64,000 nt of DNA from Cercis canadensis (Eukaryota > Streptophyta > Magnoliopsida > Fabales > Fabaceae). The stretch's first letter is position 1. Each line of letters starts with the position of its first letter. The notes under the pieces are model-generated. The model was not told where the DNA came from, searched no databases, and saw only the letters and a program-made list of their open reading frames with translations. This document shows, one piece after another, positions 63,690-64,000 of this stretch. The position numbers and the translations under genes are program-made. The DNA lies in contig QAOA01006931.1 of NCBI GenBank assembly GCA_003255065.1, forward strand, positions 1,941,542 to 2,005,541, read 5' to 3'.

Positions 63690-64000
63690 ATTATCCATAT
63701 TTCCTTTGAGGTTTGACAAAACCATTTCTTTGAAAGATACACAAACCTCCTTACAGTATTATTGGAATGATGAATATTTTATCATGATTTCGGAAAGAGG
63801 AGATATGTGTAAATTATAAATTAGAAAATAAAAGTTTTGACACGATAAAATGCAAAATAAAGGAAGTTTGTGTAAATTCTAAAATAAGAAAAATGTTGTT
63901 TACTTTTATCAAACATTACAAAAGGCATAGATAATTTACCTTATTTGATTATATCTACAATTTTTTTTAACCCAGGAACTAGGGCCTAATTTTAACTTTT

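Noticed and set aside
1-64000. CRISPR arrays, operons, bacterial-type promoters and tRNA genes
   Set aside because: The sequence is plant nuclear DNA. No regular repeat-spacer array was seen, and no full tRNA cloverleaf was found; the only A/B-box pair belongs to a SINE-like repeat.

Overview
This is a window of nuclear DNA from a eudicot plant. The genes are split by GT-AG introns, intergenic DNA is AT-rich, and every recognisable gene has a plant-type product (a peroxyfatty-acid-independent long-chain acyl-CoA synthetase of the LACS4 type, the chloroplast NDH subunit NdhS, a UIEF-type mRNA export factor). I cannot name the species. The window carries five isolated N bases. Three of them sit between duplicated flanks that look like unmerged contig ends rather than biology.

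Layout, left to right. 783-4517 (+): RNI-like leucine-rich-repeat protein. 5806-13204 (-): complete 19-exon LACS4-like acyl-CoA synthetase. 13205-19043: mostly gene-free, with one GC-richer coding-like island near 17.45-17.95 kb. 19044-22029 (-): UIEF-like mRNA export factor. 24547-27556 (-): organellar nucleoside diphosphate kinase. 29413-34307: full-length but broken Copia LTR retrotransposon with matching 5-bp target duplications. 34689-37615 (-): coiled-coil plus PH-domain protein. 40048-40746 (+): NdhS. 41033-43438 (-): 73-residue conserved small protein ending in an 18-nt exon. 44.17-47.0 kb: a nest of non-autonomous DNA elements with a LINE tail. 48466-48870 (+) and 50485-50799 (-): two small proteins sharing a V-K-V-x-[LM]-T-K-E-E core, arranged tail to tail. 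55867-60182 (-): UBR7-like UBR-box/PHD E3 ligase. 63449-63689 (+): start of a broken WAK/ATL-type extracellular-domain gene.

From memory, these genes match Arabidopsis loci AT4G23840 to AT4G23910. The block from UIEF2 to UBR7 appears in the reverse order relative to the LRR-LACS4 pair, which suggests a conserved microsyntenic block containing one inversion. The genes share no obvious pathway; they look like housekeeping neighbours (lipid activation, mRNA export, nucleotide homeostasis, photosynthetic electron flow, protein turnover). I saw no gene cluster or defence system that I would call new. The most unusual items are the nested transposon region, the small-protein pair, a possible truncated C-terminus of the LRR protein and the assembly duplications.

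Exon coordinates were read by hand from splice signals, reading frame and family knowledge. They were not checked against transcripts. Arabidopsis locus names are recalled, not searched.
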